A DNA stretch of 64,000 bases from Lutjanus erythropterus. Taxonomy: Eukaryota; Chordata; Actinopteri; Lutjaniformes; Lutjanidae. The notes under the pieces are model-generated. The model did not search any database. It was not told where the DNA came from and worked only from the letters and a program-made list of their open reading frames with translations. A program made the translations under genes and the position numbers. Where the stretch lies: the NCBI GenBank assembly GCA_020091685.1, contig CM034607.1:13444884-13508883 (forward strand), written 5' to 3'. This document shows, piece after piece, positions 12,131 through 23,685 of this stretch. How positions within the stretch are numbered: position 1 is the first letter of the stretch; every line of letters starts with the position of its first letter.

Positions 12131-13373
12131 AAAATGTACTGTTCCTTAACTTGGATGTTTAATGACGTTAATGTGTTCGCAGAGTTTGATGCTTGAAGGC
12201 TGTTTTCATATTCATGCTTGGGGTAGAAAATTTCTCACCTTAAACCTTAAAGTTTACAGACATATTAGCATCAGTAGTAGTTTGGAGGATGATCGAGGTC
12301 CAACTTTCACTTCTGTGGTGTGAAAAGCTTCTGGGTCACATAAAGTGGGAGACATCTTTTGTCTAACAGTGAAACTTTTGAAATTAAAATTATTTGCATA
12401 ATAATTGTCTTTTGGGTTTTTCAATGAGGGAGGAAAATGATGCTCTGAAAATGTTTCACTTGTTTATTAGTATTGATTTTTGCCAGACACAAGTTATTAT
12501 TCACAGTAGGGCATTTGTCTTGAAACATGTCCTGAGAAGATCTTTAAAAAATTTTGAGAGAGCTGTTAAATCTTGTGGACTTCATTGTCAATACTTGAGG
12601 CTAAATCTGGGTCTATACTTCAACTGAAACTAAAACTACTGTCAAAAGCAGAAAAGAGTTTTTTTTCATATATTGACACCTAATTACAGCATTTATTTCT
12701 TGTATAATTATATAATTATATGTGGGGGGAAATTTGGGCTTTTTATGTCTTACTACCAAGAGGCTTTTTTCTCAGAAAACATTTTTGGCATGTCACGGCT
12801 GAACAGCAAAGGTGTTTAAAAACAACAACTACAATAAAAAAAAAAGAGATGAACAAGTCAAATGTTTGCTGTGAAAAAGGCCAATTATTTTTTAATGGAC
12901 TTCACATTTTGTCTGTTTTGTATTGAACACTACAGACTAAAACTACAGACACAACACACTGCAGTGGGCCATATTTAGAAAGTTTTCGCATTTTGAATTA
13001 TTCATGACCGTTCAAAATCAGCCATCACCACCAGGAACAAAGGATGAAAGTGTTGAAAAAATGTTCTGCTGTGAAAGTGCTGACGACTTGTTGATCAGTG
13101 GTGGCAAGCTCACAACCCAAATATTACTAATATATTTTATTGGCACAAGAAGATTACACAAATTCTTTCGTTTGCACATTTATTTTCCTCACTTTTTGTA
13201 GATATAAATCAGCTTTTTCTTTGTGTTCACATATTATACATTGTGTTGCATTATAAAAGTATAAACACTTCAGTCACTTCGCTCTTAATTAAACTTGGTG
13301 AAGCTTCAAACAAAGCAAAGGATCTAATAGACATATGGCATAGAGAAAAAAATAATGATAAAAATATCTTGCA
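12131..13373. other. AT-rich DNA, no gene recognised
   Basis: Open frames of 65-77 codons here are rich in Phe, Lys and Asn, as expected of AT-rich non-coding DNA. Confidence 0.45.
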
Positions 13374-13988
13374 CATTGTAAAAAAAAATCATACAGGAAT
13401 CAACTAATTTTATCTTATAAACAAAAGGTCTTCTAACATGAGGTATTTTGATTGAAATTATGAGTTGAATATATTTAATGTACAGATTTCAATCAACTCA
13501 TTTCAATCAGCTTATTGTATTAGCAGACTTCCCAGCATGCATTGTTTAAGAGTTACAACTCTCCTGAGGGTAGGGCTGGGTATCGTTGTTTCTAATACCA
13601 GTCCCAATAACAATACTCTTAAAGTGGTACAGATACCAGCGGAGTACCTCATTCAGTACTTTTTGTTGACAGTACTTTATCAAGAATGCTTGTGGTGACT
13701 GGCTGTTAGCAAAAAACCAAATAGTTTGGATAATACTTTGTAATGGCTTATTTCAATCAATTCCTTAAAAGTACTGAGTACCAACACCCAGCCCTACTTG
13801 AGACCCTTCTTTTTTAAAAAGTAAAGAAAATATATGATGAAAACATGCTGTATGTCTCTATTATACAGTGTAGGATAACAAATGAAAAACTGGCTCTTCA
13901 AAATTACTTCAACTTGTCTTTTCAAATTCAATCAACTTCAAATTTTAAGGCACTAACTTTTTCAAGTTAAAACACATTTTTACAGTGT
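13374..13988. mobile_element. TACACTGTAAAA-ended element, copy A, with a nested element
   Basis: The left end CATTGTAAAAAAAA and the right end TTTTTACAGTGTAA are inverted matches of the family terminus TACACTGTAAAAA. Both flanks of the interior carry TCAATCAACT(T)CA words, as in copies B (15048) and C (54829). A second element (13570-13797) sits inside it. Removing that insert leaves about 390 bp. Non-coding. Confidence 0.65.
13570..13797. mobile_element. Miniature inverted-repeat element nested in copy A
   Basis: Starts GTAGGGCTGGGTAT and ends ACACCCAGCCCTAC, about 12 bp of near-perfect terminal inverted repeat over a 228-bp element. The interior has ATACCAGTCCCAATA and AAAGTACTGAGTACCAAC, typical of fish elements that start with GGGCTGGG. 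Non-coding. Its position inside the TACACTGTAAAA element shows that it inserted later. Confidence 0.8.
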
Positions 13989-15047
13989 AAGTTGGTGTAA
14001 TTGAGGCGACTGCACGTTTCAGGAACTGTAATTTCTTAGATGTGTGGTATTCAGTAAGGCAGCAATGCCAACAGAACTCTGATGTTGGCATCCACTGCCA
14101 GCAAGCAATAACCTAATGTACAAATGAAATACAATATCATGCTGTAAAACTTTATCACTGGATTATCAATAATGCAACTAAATCAGTGTCAGTGTACGTA
14201 TTCATGAAATATAACAACATACAGGAAGTAGTCATTACTTCATTATTTAACATGGACAAACACTGAAACAAAATGCCAAAGGAAGAAGAAATGCAGCTGA
14301 AAAAAACATGAGAATTATTCAATCACTGTGAGGAATTTTCAGACTGCCATATTTTGTCTCCCAGTTTGCAGTATAATTTGGGATAAAATAATGAGTAAGA
14401 CTTGCTAAGAACCATATTGTATCTCTCAGTCCACTTAATCCTTCTTGGAAAACAGAAGACTCAGAAACATGAATTTCTCCTTTAGGGATAAATGGAGTAT
14501 CTAAAAAAAGCAAAAAAAAAAAACAAATGTTACATAAAACAGTGCTGCTGCAGCGTCTACAGTGATGGATTACAGCCTTGGACAAAAGTGGTACTTCAGC
14601 CAACAGGATATTTAAGCTTCAAACAAAAGAAAAGAATTCAAGCTGAATCTTATGAGAAGCTGACAGAAAAGAAACCGAAAGTAACATATTATGCTCTTGT
14701 GTATTTGACACAGAAGATTTATTTAGCTTTACTGATACCCTGATAAGCTGTTGCACACCCCAAGCTAGTTTGGAACCAAAAAAGGTACTGATAAAGCTCT
14801 CAAAGGATGTATTGAATTGTACACTGGCACATTTCAACATTTTCTATCCAACCATTCACCTTTATAAAATGGTGAGATTTTTGGGTATTGAAAAGGAGCA
14901 ATCAAGTTAATTATCCATTCAGAACAGGCGACTTAGACCTGTTGCACCTGACAGTGATGGAATGATTTGCATACCATCATGCTGTGATGAATATTTGTTG
15001 CATTTATATAGGTATATGCTTGCAGTTTTTTTTTTTTTAAATAAAGC
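13989..15047. other. No gene recognised
   Basis: AT-rich sequence. Overlapping open frames on both strands around 14319-14840 (73-94 codons) have no recognisable motif. Confidence 0.4.
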
Positions 15048-15765
15048 TACACTGTAAAAAAAATATTTGTTTTAACATAAAACGTGAGTTCCGGGCTGCC
15101 TTAAGATTTTAAGTTGATTGATAAATCTGTAATGATTCAAAACAAATAAACCTGATATTAATTCAGTTGTACTTGATAAAACATGTTCAATAAGCTTAAG
15201 ATATTGAGTTGGACCAACAGCTCCTCAGTCACACTGATGAATATTGAAAACAAGTTTGATTTACTTTAACATTATCTCAGTTTGAAAAGTCAGTTCTTCA
15301 TTTCACACAAAAAAATTTCCAGCTACAGCTGCTCCTGTTGGAGCTAGTTTGTTCCAACATTGGTACAAGGAGAATAGGGGGAAGTGACTGAATTCAATCC
15401 TAACCTTCATCATGGTTCACAATGTTTTCATTATTGTGAGACACTTTGCAAGTTTCTATTATATTTTTTTTTCTTCAAACTATAAAAAGAAGAGCCTCAG
15501 GAGAGTTTTGACTCTCAAACAAAGCGTGCTTGAAAGTATGCTAACATGCTGATCATGTTTCTGCAGAAACTTAATTTAATGAGTTGACTGAACTCTACAC
15601 AGTACGTTCACTCAACTTATCATTTAGAGTTAAAAACGTCAAGTGAGAAGAATTCATGTTTATAAGTTCTTAACTGTTCTGAAAATATATACGAGAATTT
15701 GTAAGTTGAACTTACTTTTAAATAATTAAATCTTGCATATTTACGTGATGGTTTTTATAGTGTGA
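15048..15765. mobile_element. TACACTGTAAAA-ended element, copy B
   Basis: Begins CTACACTGTAAAAAAAAT and ends GGTTTTTATAGTGTGATA, which are inverted termini. The interior shares AGGAGAGTTTTGACTC, ACTTAATTTAATGAGTTGA, TTCACTCAACTTATCATTT and GAAGAATTCATG words with copy C at 54829-55198. Two independent locations of the same ordered words establish it as a mobile family. Non-coding. Confidence 0.75.
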
Positions 15766-16769
15766 TAGGAAGAAAAAGAAGAAGAGTTCCAAATTGCTGT
15801 ACAAGTGTGTACTGCCTCTGCTAATACAAAGCACATACTGTTGCATGCAGTACGCATACAACTGGGTCGTAGCACTTACATACTATTTGTCATAAAATTG
15901 TGCCTTCAGTCTAACCCTTTTGCTCACCTGTTGTCTGTCTGACACATGAAATATGAAGCTGCCATATGGAACGCAGAAGAAGAAAAATAAGAAATAGAGA
16001 GTATCTTCCTCCTCACATGTAAAAATAGATGTGCAAGGTCAGTTTATCAATTGCCCCTTGAATCTCAAATTGGTCATTATTTTCTAGGTAAGCCACTTTA
16101 TTTTCCTTAGAGTGCACTCATTTTCAATGGGCTCTTTTGTTGAGAAAGACAACGGGATTAGATGCCAGATGCCTGACATCTGACTGACAGCCTGGCCGAT
16201 AATTCATTGTTGTGGTGACAATAAAATAAATAAATAAATAAATAAATAAACCTTCAGTGTCTCATTACAAACAGACCTTGGATGAACCAAGTTTGCTTTT
16301 GGCACATTTTCCGTCATTTCTCAAACAGAAAACGAAGCAGTGGAAAAATATGCTTCATCAGTAATGGACTGACGCACCCCACCTCCCCCACCCTCTCCCT
16401 CTACCCCTCTCTGTCTATTTTTTCCTGGAGGCTAATTGTGATTGGCTGATTAAAACAATTACAGAGATAACAAAATCCAATCAAGTATGGACGTTAGCGT
16501 CATGCAGATATGTGGACCACCTGGAATATGCGCTGGATGGTTTGGGCGTTTGTCCAAACACTGCAGAGTAGATAAGACCAAAACACAGAAATTAAAAGCC
16601 TGATCAATACAAGTGCCTATTTGAGTTGCGTGCGGAGGTCTAAATGAAGAGATTATGGTTTGAAAAAAACCCACAAGTAACTTAAATGAGGTACTTGCCT
16701 GAAGAATATTCAGGGGAATCAGCGTGTGGTACATTTTTACATATTTCCCCATAATTCCTCTGTCAATAA
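15766..16769. other. No gene; possible conserved non-coding block at 16030-16220
   Basis: The block at about 16030-16220 is free of recognised repeats, and its composition and motif texture (AATTGCCCCTTGAATC and TAATTCATTGTTG) resemble vertebrate conserved non-coding elements. That is an impression only. A minus-strand frame of 97 codons (16459-16752) has no recognisable domain. Confidence 0.3.
16221..16250. repeat. (AAAT)n microsatellite
   Basis: AATAAAATAAATAAATAAAT-type tetranucleotide run of about 30 bases. Confidence 0.95.
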
Positions 16770-17699
16770 TACACTCTTAGAAATAATGGTTCAAAAAGGG
16801 TTCTACCTGATGGCCCGAGGTTCTACCCAGAACCACTTGCTTCTGAAGAACATTTTGAAGAAAGGGTCCATCAAGGGTTCTTTGTACAACTAAAGATTAA
16901 TTTTAGAACCCTTTTCAATTTTGTCAAGAGCTTTTTGTTGTGGTTGTTGTGCGCCCTCTGTTGATCTGAACATCCTTGATTACAGTGGTTGCATTCAAAT
17001 ACGGTCGAAATGTGGGCTGGTTTACTAAGGTATCATCAAAGAATCTTGGAAGGAACTAGTTCAAGAACCAGAGCTAATTTGGTGGAGAAGGGCCTTTAGA
17101 AGGTGGGAAAGTTCTGGATAGAACCTTTAGATCGACCTGCACCAACACTGAAACCGGCTCTGTTCCAGTTTGAACCATTTGGAGCATTTTCACCAAAAAT
17201 AAACAGGTTCTCAACCTGAAAAATCGGCTTCCTGCTGGAGCCAAAACAGCAGGTTTTCCTCGAGAACCAAAGTTGACATGTCATGTTCTACAGGTCGTTG
17301 TGCGACATCCTTGATTACAATGGTTCTGCTCAAGATAGCAACAAGGCTCCAAGAATCTTGACCAGAACCAGTTCAAGGACCAGAGCTAGTTCGTTGAGTT
17401 CTGGGTGGAACCATTACACAGGGTTCTATGCAGAACCTCTCATGTGGGGTTTCAGGTAAAACTCTGTTATACTGGGTTCGATTTTGAACTCTCTTTCCCA
17501 CCAAATTAGTTCAATGTTTCTGAACGATTCAAAATTTGTCACTAGAGCCACAACAGATCTGTTTCCATGTTAGTGGAAAGGCCTATCTGTAAAGTGGAAC
17601 CCTTAGAAAAGGTTCTTCCAGGAACCAAAGAAGGTTCTCCTCTGGGGACAAGCCAAAGAACCCTTTATGATTCTAGTTAGCACCTTTGTTTCTAAGACA
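16770..17699 (+). mobile_element. GGTTCT-family element, copy 2 (both ends present)
   Basis: Starts TACACTCTTAGAAATAATGG and ends GCACCTTTGTTTCTAAGACA, inverted versions of each other with some decay. Inside are GGTTCTACCCAGAACC, a central part with TTTGAACCATTTGGAGCATT and CACCAAAAATAAACAGG, then GACAAGCCAAAGAACCC next to the right end. It is a non-coding member of the family and useful as a reference copy. I see no clear flanking duplication longer than the possible TA. Confidence 0.88.
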
Positions 17700-20600
17700 C
17701 GCCTGAAGCTGCTGCTTTTCTCTCTATTTTTACCCTTTTTTCCACTGTATTTTTATCCTTCACCTTTAGACCAGTGTTATTATGCAGCTTGTCCCTCTCT
17801 GCTTCCCTCCTGTTGCACACATTTAGCAGGCAAGGGAGGCCCAGATGTTTGCTGAACTGGAAGCCTGCATTGGCAGCAGCTGCCAGCCCATCACAGAGGA
17901 ACACAAATGGGAAGTAAAAAAATATCAACGTGCAGTTTAACTTTTAGATCCTCTCCCTCCTCCTCCTTTTTTTCCAGCTCGTCTCCTCCTCCATCATCTC
18001 CCTTCATTTCCTTTCTCCAAATAAGAGACTGAAGTGATTCCAGGACTCATAAACATGCACAGATGTGCAGTGACCACTGAACAGCCTTCGCTTTAAGTTT
18101 ATGGCGTGGGAAATACATGTGTTATGACTGGCAGTTAATCTCCTTATCAAGTTTTGACAAACATATCACCGTCCAGCCAGATCCTGGAAATCTTTTTCAG
18201 ACACCCAGTTGGTGAACTTATACAACATATTTTTCACTTGTTTTGTAGCCATCAACTCCACTCTAAGTGATCGCGCTCTATTCTGCACCCATCTCCCAGA
18301 AGCTATTGTCTACTTGCCCATTTTTATTTCATAACACGTAAAAAGCCGTGAGAGTGAGCTGTGGCTGAAGGCGAGAGAGGCAGCCACAGAGAGACAGAGA
18401 AAGAAAGAAGGACCCTGGCAGGAGGTGGAATCCATTTGGAGCACTTAGTCAGCCAAGAGTCCCCAACAACAAAATTGAGAGAGGGAAAATGACCAGCAGG
18501 CAGCAGCCACTACGCCGGCCCAACCTTCCAGCGCAATGAGAATAAATTGAAGTAAAATGTAACCTAGAAATAACAATCCAGTGCATGTGTGCATGTCTGT
18601 TTGGCTTTCCGTCAACCAGCTGCCTCCATTCACTCCTCGGCCACCATTTTGTTTTCGCCTCAGCTGTTACTCCAATTTCCAGATTTGCAATGCGATACAG
18701 ATTTTCAGTGTTGTGTCCATGTGTTTAACTGCTCGGCAGACTGATGCTGTCAGTCCTGTGGCTTTACGGTGACTAATGCTCAGCTCTTTTGACAATCAGG
18801 GGTGTGTATTGTTTGTTCTTAAATTATTCAAAACACAAAAGCAAAACATAAGTTTACAATGATATAGAAAAATTTGCACTTTTTAAATGTTCTACTTTGT
18901 CATCAGACAGACTTATCTGATGGGAAATCACTGTCATACAAGCCAAATACTGATCTCTCAAAAGCAACCAGACTCCATTGGCAAAATTTGTTATTTTACA
19001 TCACAAAACACACAAGTTGCACTACTGCCACCTTAGTTGGTTAGTTTGATGTGTTGTTTTGTGTCTTCAGTGTTCTAAAAAAAACTACTCCCATGTTCTG
19101 CGAGGTAAAATTGCTGTTTTTTCTTAAGGAGTCTGACTGCACTGGAGGGAGAGATATTTGGCTTATACAATGGTTGCTTCCGATCCGACAGCCAAGTGAA
19201 ATGTGAAAATATACTGTAGCACACACTTGATGTGAAATGGATTTTTGGACCTTTTTTAAGTGGTAAAAACAACTTTTGCTGCTGACCCTGACCACAGCAG
19301 AACATTGCGTCACTTCCATGGTGGCCAATTGACCTTCACCTACTGTAAGTAACACTCTGACTATCAATGAGTACCTCGAACCAGAAAATTCAAAGTCTTA
19401 TGGCACAGAAGTCATTGTGGACAGTGACACATTCGATAACTTTTTAACAAGTTCGTAAGCAGTGTTTTCATTAAAATGCTGCTGAATGTCTTTTCTTTTT
19501 AAACTCAGTTCCTTAATGGTGCACGTTCCTGTAAATATTTGTAAAAAAGTACAGGGCTTCACTAACCATTTTACTTTCAACCAGGAGCTCATCAGTAACT
19601 TTAGTGTTAGTGAACATGTTGCCTACGTATATTAGAAGCGAGGTGGTAGGATGATAGCACTGTCCACTTTGAACACTGCTAATGTCAGACAGCATTGTAC
19701 ACAGTGGACCAACAGTGCGAGAAAGTTGTTGATGACAAGTGTGATGTGACTGGGGAACGTAGCAAGCTAGCAGGGGAGGGATGCATCAAACACAACAAAA
19801 TACACACAGCCTAAAGGCACATGAGTGTTATGAAATTGAGTTCTCTTTTATTGTATCAAAGTCTGTACAGCTGAAAATGTCCAATATGTTCTCTGGGTTG
19901 GCTGAGGAGGTGGTTTGAATTCTGTTTCGGATGTTGAGCTTCGATGACACATGAAACTCAAAACCCATCTTATATCTGCATTTTGGGAATTTCTCTCTCG
20001 TTTTCTTACTTCTTCAAAGATGTCCTTAAAAAATGTCCAAAGTAGAATAAAAAAGGAGGGCTGGCTGACAAAAATTAAGTCCTTGGAGAGTATCTATAGT
20101 GTAGCAGTGTTTTAGATGAAGGGATTGGGAGCTTCTAGCGTCTTGCTGAGGCAAACGATGGAGCCAAAGCTGTTGGTTCAAACGCTGAAATGAATGCTAG
20201 CCAGTGACGAATGGCAAAAACCTCCACAAAGCCTCTGCGAGCTTTTAAGATGGATAATGACAAGCATCTTTCGCAGACTATTCCTCGTCTGCAGTTTGTT
20301 GGGCGGAATAAAACAATTTTGTTTCCAGGCAGTGGACCTAATCCTGTTCACAGTGAAATGGGAGGCTGGCAACCAGATGTCTGCTCTCCTCAGCTGCAGT
20401 TCTGCTTATCAGGCTGGATAAAGTCCAGCAGTAGTGACATTATGTTTCAAACGTCTGAACAGAGAGCTGAGAGTGCACACGGACAGGCCGTCCTTATTGT
20501 ACGCCTTCAGACAAAGACAGAGAGAGAGAGAGACCTAGTCGATTACCGGACCTGGGCTGGCTATCGATCGATGTATAGCCGTAGGTTGGAATGTCTATAT

Positions 20601-20991
20601 GTGATTTAGAGAGCTCACAGCCATCCACAGTCTCAGCAAAGACACAAGGAGAAGTAATTTCAAGTATTTTTCAGTATTGAACAAACCATTGTGATCCTAA
20701 AGTGGGTATTTACGTCTTCAAGGACGCTTCATGGACACAAACATGCAGATATGTGGAGGCAAGAAGCACAACGTGTTTTCACACAGTCTGGATTGTGGGA
20801 AATGGTGACTAATCTGCTCAGAGAAGTAGCTCAATAAAGAATAACGCTTAGAGAGAAAAATAAAAACTCATCTGCTGTCATGCACTGTAGAGGACTGCAG
20901 TATATTTACAGTACACAAAATATTACACACACTTTTAATATAATGGAATCCAATACAGCACCACCACAAGCTACAGCCTTAAAAATGACCA
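17700..20991. other. No gene recognised
   Basis: No repeat family or recognisable gene was found. The longest frame is 132 codons (20211-20609, plus) with no known motif; it overlaps another open frame in a different phase. Sequence around 17940-18030 is TC-rich. Sequence near 18360-18420 is GA-rich. Confidence 0.4.
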
Positions 20992-21780
20992 TACACACCT
21001 GGAGATAATGCTTCCAGAGGGGTTCCTCCTGAAAGGTTCTACCCAGAACCATTTGCTTCTGAAAAACTTTTTGCAGAAAGGGTTTGCCAATGGATCTTTG
21101 TAAGACTAAGGGTTACATTAAGAACCCGTTCCATCCAAAGTAACATTTTTGGAAGAGAATAATGGTTTCTCATAGGTTGTTCATACCATTAATATAAAAG
21201 GGTTCTCAGTAGAACCCCCTGGGTGGGTTTTAGATGAAACCCTTAGCTGGTGGAAAGGTTTGGGATTGAACCCTCAGAGAGGTATTTTCCACCAGCATGG
21301 AACCAGTTCTGTTTGGATTTACACACCTAATTTTCAACCGTTCTCAGCATTTCCAACAAGAATAAATTGGTTCTGAGCCCTGAAACTTTGGTTCCCAGCT
21401 GGAACCAAAGTATCGCAGGTCTTTCTTGAGAACCAAAGTGGGTGTGTCATATTCTACAGGTGCACTGTGTAACAACCTCTGTTGATGACATCCTTGATCA
21501 CAGTGGTTCCACTCAAACTGCTTTAAATGCAAGCTGGTTTGCTGGATAGCACAAAGGGTCCAAGAATCTTGGATGGAACTGGTTCAAGAACCAGGGCTAA
21601 TATGGCGGAAGTGTTCTGACTGGAACCATTACACCACTGAAGGGTTCTCTGTGGAACCTCTCAGGTGAAACCTCTCACAGGTTCTTGGTATAACCCTTTA
21701 TGTTGGGTTCTAAGTAGAAAGGGTTCCAAGTGGAACCTTCAGAAAAAAATCTACCAGGATCTAAGGATCTTTTATTATCT
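20992..21780 (+). mobile_element. GGTTCT-family element, copy 3 (right end degraded)
   Basis: The left end TACACACCTGGAGATAATG is a decayed form of the family terminus. The interior follows the family order: GGTTCTACCCAGAACCATTT, AATATAAAAGGGTTCTCAGT, GAACCCCCTGGGTGGGTTTT, GAACCAAAGTGGGTGTGTCA and AAGGGTTCCAAGTGGAACCT. It fades out near 21780 before the usual right terminus. Non-coding. Confidence 0.85.
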
Positions 21781-22540
21781 GGATATGGAAATAATATAGG
21801 CTATGTTTTGTAGAATGCAATGGAATCTGAATGTTTTGGGATCTGACAAACCTCACCTTGACTCACATCTTAGAAAAGTGTAAGAAATCAGTTATGTTTG
21901 GCCACAGACTTGAAAGAATAAACTGATGAATAGCTTAAATGTCACCTAACTCCGCCTCTTCATGCTATCTCAAGAAATTCAGGCAGAAACAATGGCCCCG
22001 GTGACAGTGCTGGGCTTTAAAGTGACTTTGGCTTAGTGGCCACGGTCCAAATAGCAGGTCGCATGAAGCCCACTGGCTCAAAAACACCTTTTCCCCCATG
22101 CATAATTACTACAAAATGCTGCTGCAAAGCGATAAATTCTCTGAGTGTCACAATCAGTTCAGAATGACTCTTCATATAATCAGAATTTGAGCAATTAGAT
22201 CCAATAAAGATTAGGTGAAGAGCTGTTTGAGTAATTTATTTTCATGCTGTTCGTGTGTGTGGGGAGCCCTCAGGAAGGACTTCAATGCCACATGCTCTTT
22301 GGCCCCAAACACACAAGTCTTGATGCAGACTGAAAAGCTTTTTTTTTTTGGTTTAAGTGCCTGCTGAGCTCATTTTGACTTGTCATGGGAGGAAAAGCAC
22401 AGGTGTTACTAATAGCATTAAAGATGGATTCGCTCTATTCAGGTTTCCCTGTGAGAGTGACAGGGATCAAGCATGTACAACTCCAGGACACTCAAATCAA
22501 AGCATCACTAATTTCATTATTTACACCTGTGCTTTTACTA
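21781..22540. other. No gene; possible conserved non-coding block at 22030-22230
   Basis: The segment at about 22030-22230 has no repeat similarity and carries homeodomain-like AT words (CATAATTACT and CAATTAGATC) with intervening balanced sequence. This is suggestive of a conserved non-coding element but unproven. Confidence 0.3.
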
Positions 22541-23685
22541 ACACAATGATTTGCAAATGCACAAAGACAATTTATGTAATGTTCAATCTATTTAACTTTT
22601 TTTATGAATATACATATCTGAATTTGATGCCTGAAACATGTTACAGAAAGTTAGGATAGGGGCATGTTTACCACTGTGTTACATCACCTTTACTTCTGAC
22701 AACACTCTGTCAGCATTTGGAAACTGTGGACACTAATTGCTGAAGTTCTGAAAGCAAAGTTATTTCTCATTTTTGCTTTTTATGCGACTTCAGGTGCTCA
22801 GCAGTCTGGGGTTTCTGTTGTCATATTTTGCTTTTCATATTGCTCACACATTTTCATTGGGAGGCAGGTCTGGACTGCAGGCAGGCCAGTGGAGTAGACG
22901 CACTCTTACGACAATGCCATGTTGTTGTATCACGTGCAGAATTGTCTTGCTGACATAAGCAGGAACGTTGTCTGGATGGCAGCAAATGTTGCGCCAAAAC
23001 CTATGTTCCCTTCAACCTAATGGGAGACACTCACCCATGAGAATGCCATGAACACCCCCATACCATCACAGACGGCGGCTTTGCACTGGTACCAATCTGG
23101 ATGGTCTTTTTCCTCTTTAGCCTGGAGGGCAAGACGCCCATGACTTCCAAAAACTGAATCTGAAATCTGAAATGTGACCACAGCATTCTTTTCCATTTTC
23201 CATCAGTCAGGTGGACAAATCAATCCAGATGAGCCTTACATGGTAGAATCTTAATTCATGTTTGCAGATGCAGTGACAAACTGTGTTTACAGATAAGTAT
23301 TCCTGAGACTATGTGCTAATATTCTTTATACAATCATGTGGATTTTTGATGTGGGATTTTTGATGTTATAAAGTCACAGGTATTTCACTGGATTCTCTGA
23401 ATCTTTTAATGATATGATGGATTGTAGATGATGGGACATTGAGATACATTGTTCTTGAACTGCTGGACTATTTGCCCACGCTGTTTTTCACAAAGTAGTG
23501 ACCTCACTCCATCCATGCTTGTGAACGTCTTTTGATGATGACCCTTTCCAAGTCGTTTGTTTCCTCTGTCCCAACTATCCCAGGACGAGTGTGTATTTAC
23601 AAAACACAGTAAAGTTTATCAGCTTGAACATCAGTTTGTACTGTATGGAACTGAATAGAAGTCAGAAAGGATTGCAGATGATGAC
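22541..23685 (-). mobile_element. Tc1/mariner-type transposon remnant
   Basis: An element of about 1.15 kb. Its left flank (ATGATTTGCAAATGCACAAA, then ATGTTCAATCTATTTAACTT) and right flank (AAAGTTTATCAGCTTGAACA, then AAAGGATTGCAGATGATGAC) are long, decayed inverted repeats of one another. The interior on the minus strand is a broken DDE transposase (22700-23512). I recognise the sequence as an abundant fish Tc1/mariner lineage, possibly the group called ISRm11-like; the subgroup assignment is from memory. The exact outer ends are blurred. Confidence 0.85.
22700..23512 (-). pseudogene. Degenerate Tc1/mariner DDE transposase
   Basis: Transposases of this superfamily cut and paste their own element using three acidic residues. 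The start matches an ATG at 23510-23512, and the frame is soon lost through a stop two codons later and small indels. The second aspartate block reads QDN (Asp codon at 22944-22946). The catalytic glutamate block reads HWPACSPDLPPNENV (Glu codon at 22853-22855), with a stop codon where the conserved tryptophan after ENV is expected. The second Asp and the Glu codons start 91 nt apart; a DD34E enzyme needs 105 nt. Part of the block after QDN is therefore deleted and out of frame. The copy is dead. I could not place the first aspartate confidently. Confidence 0.85.

Noticed and set aside
20211..20609. 132-codon open frame, plus strand
   Set aside because: Overlaps a second plus-strand frame in another phase and a minus-strand frame, with no known motif. 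Likely chance in a balanced-composition stretch.
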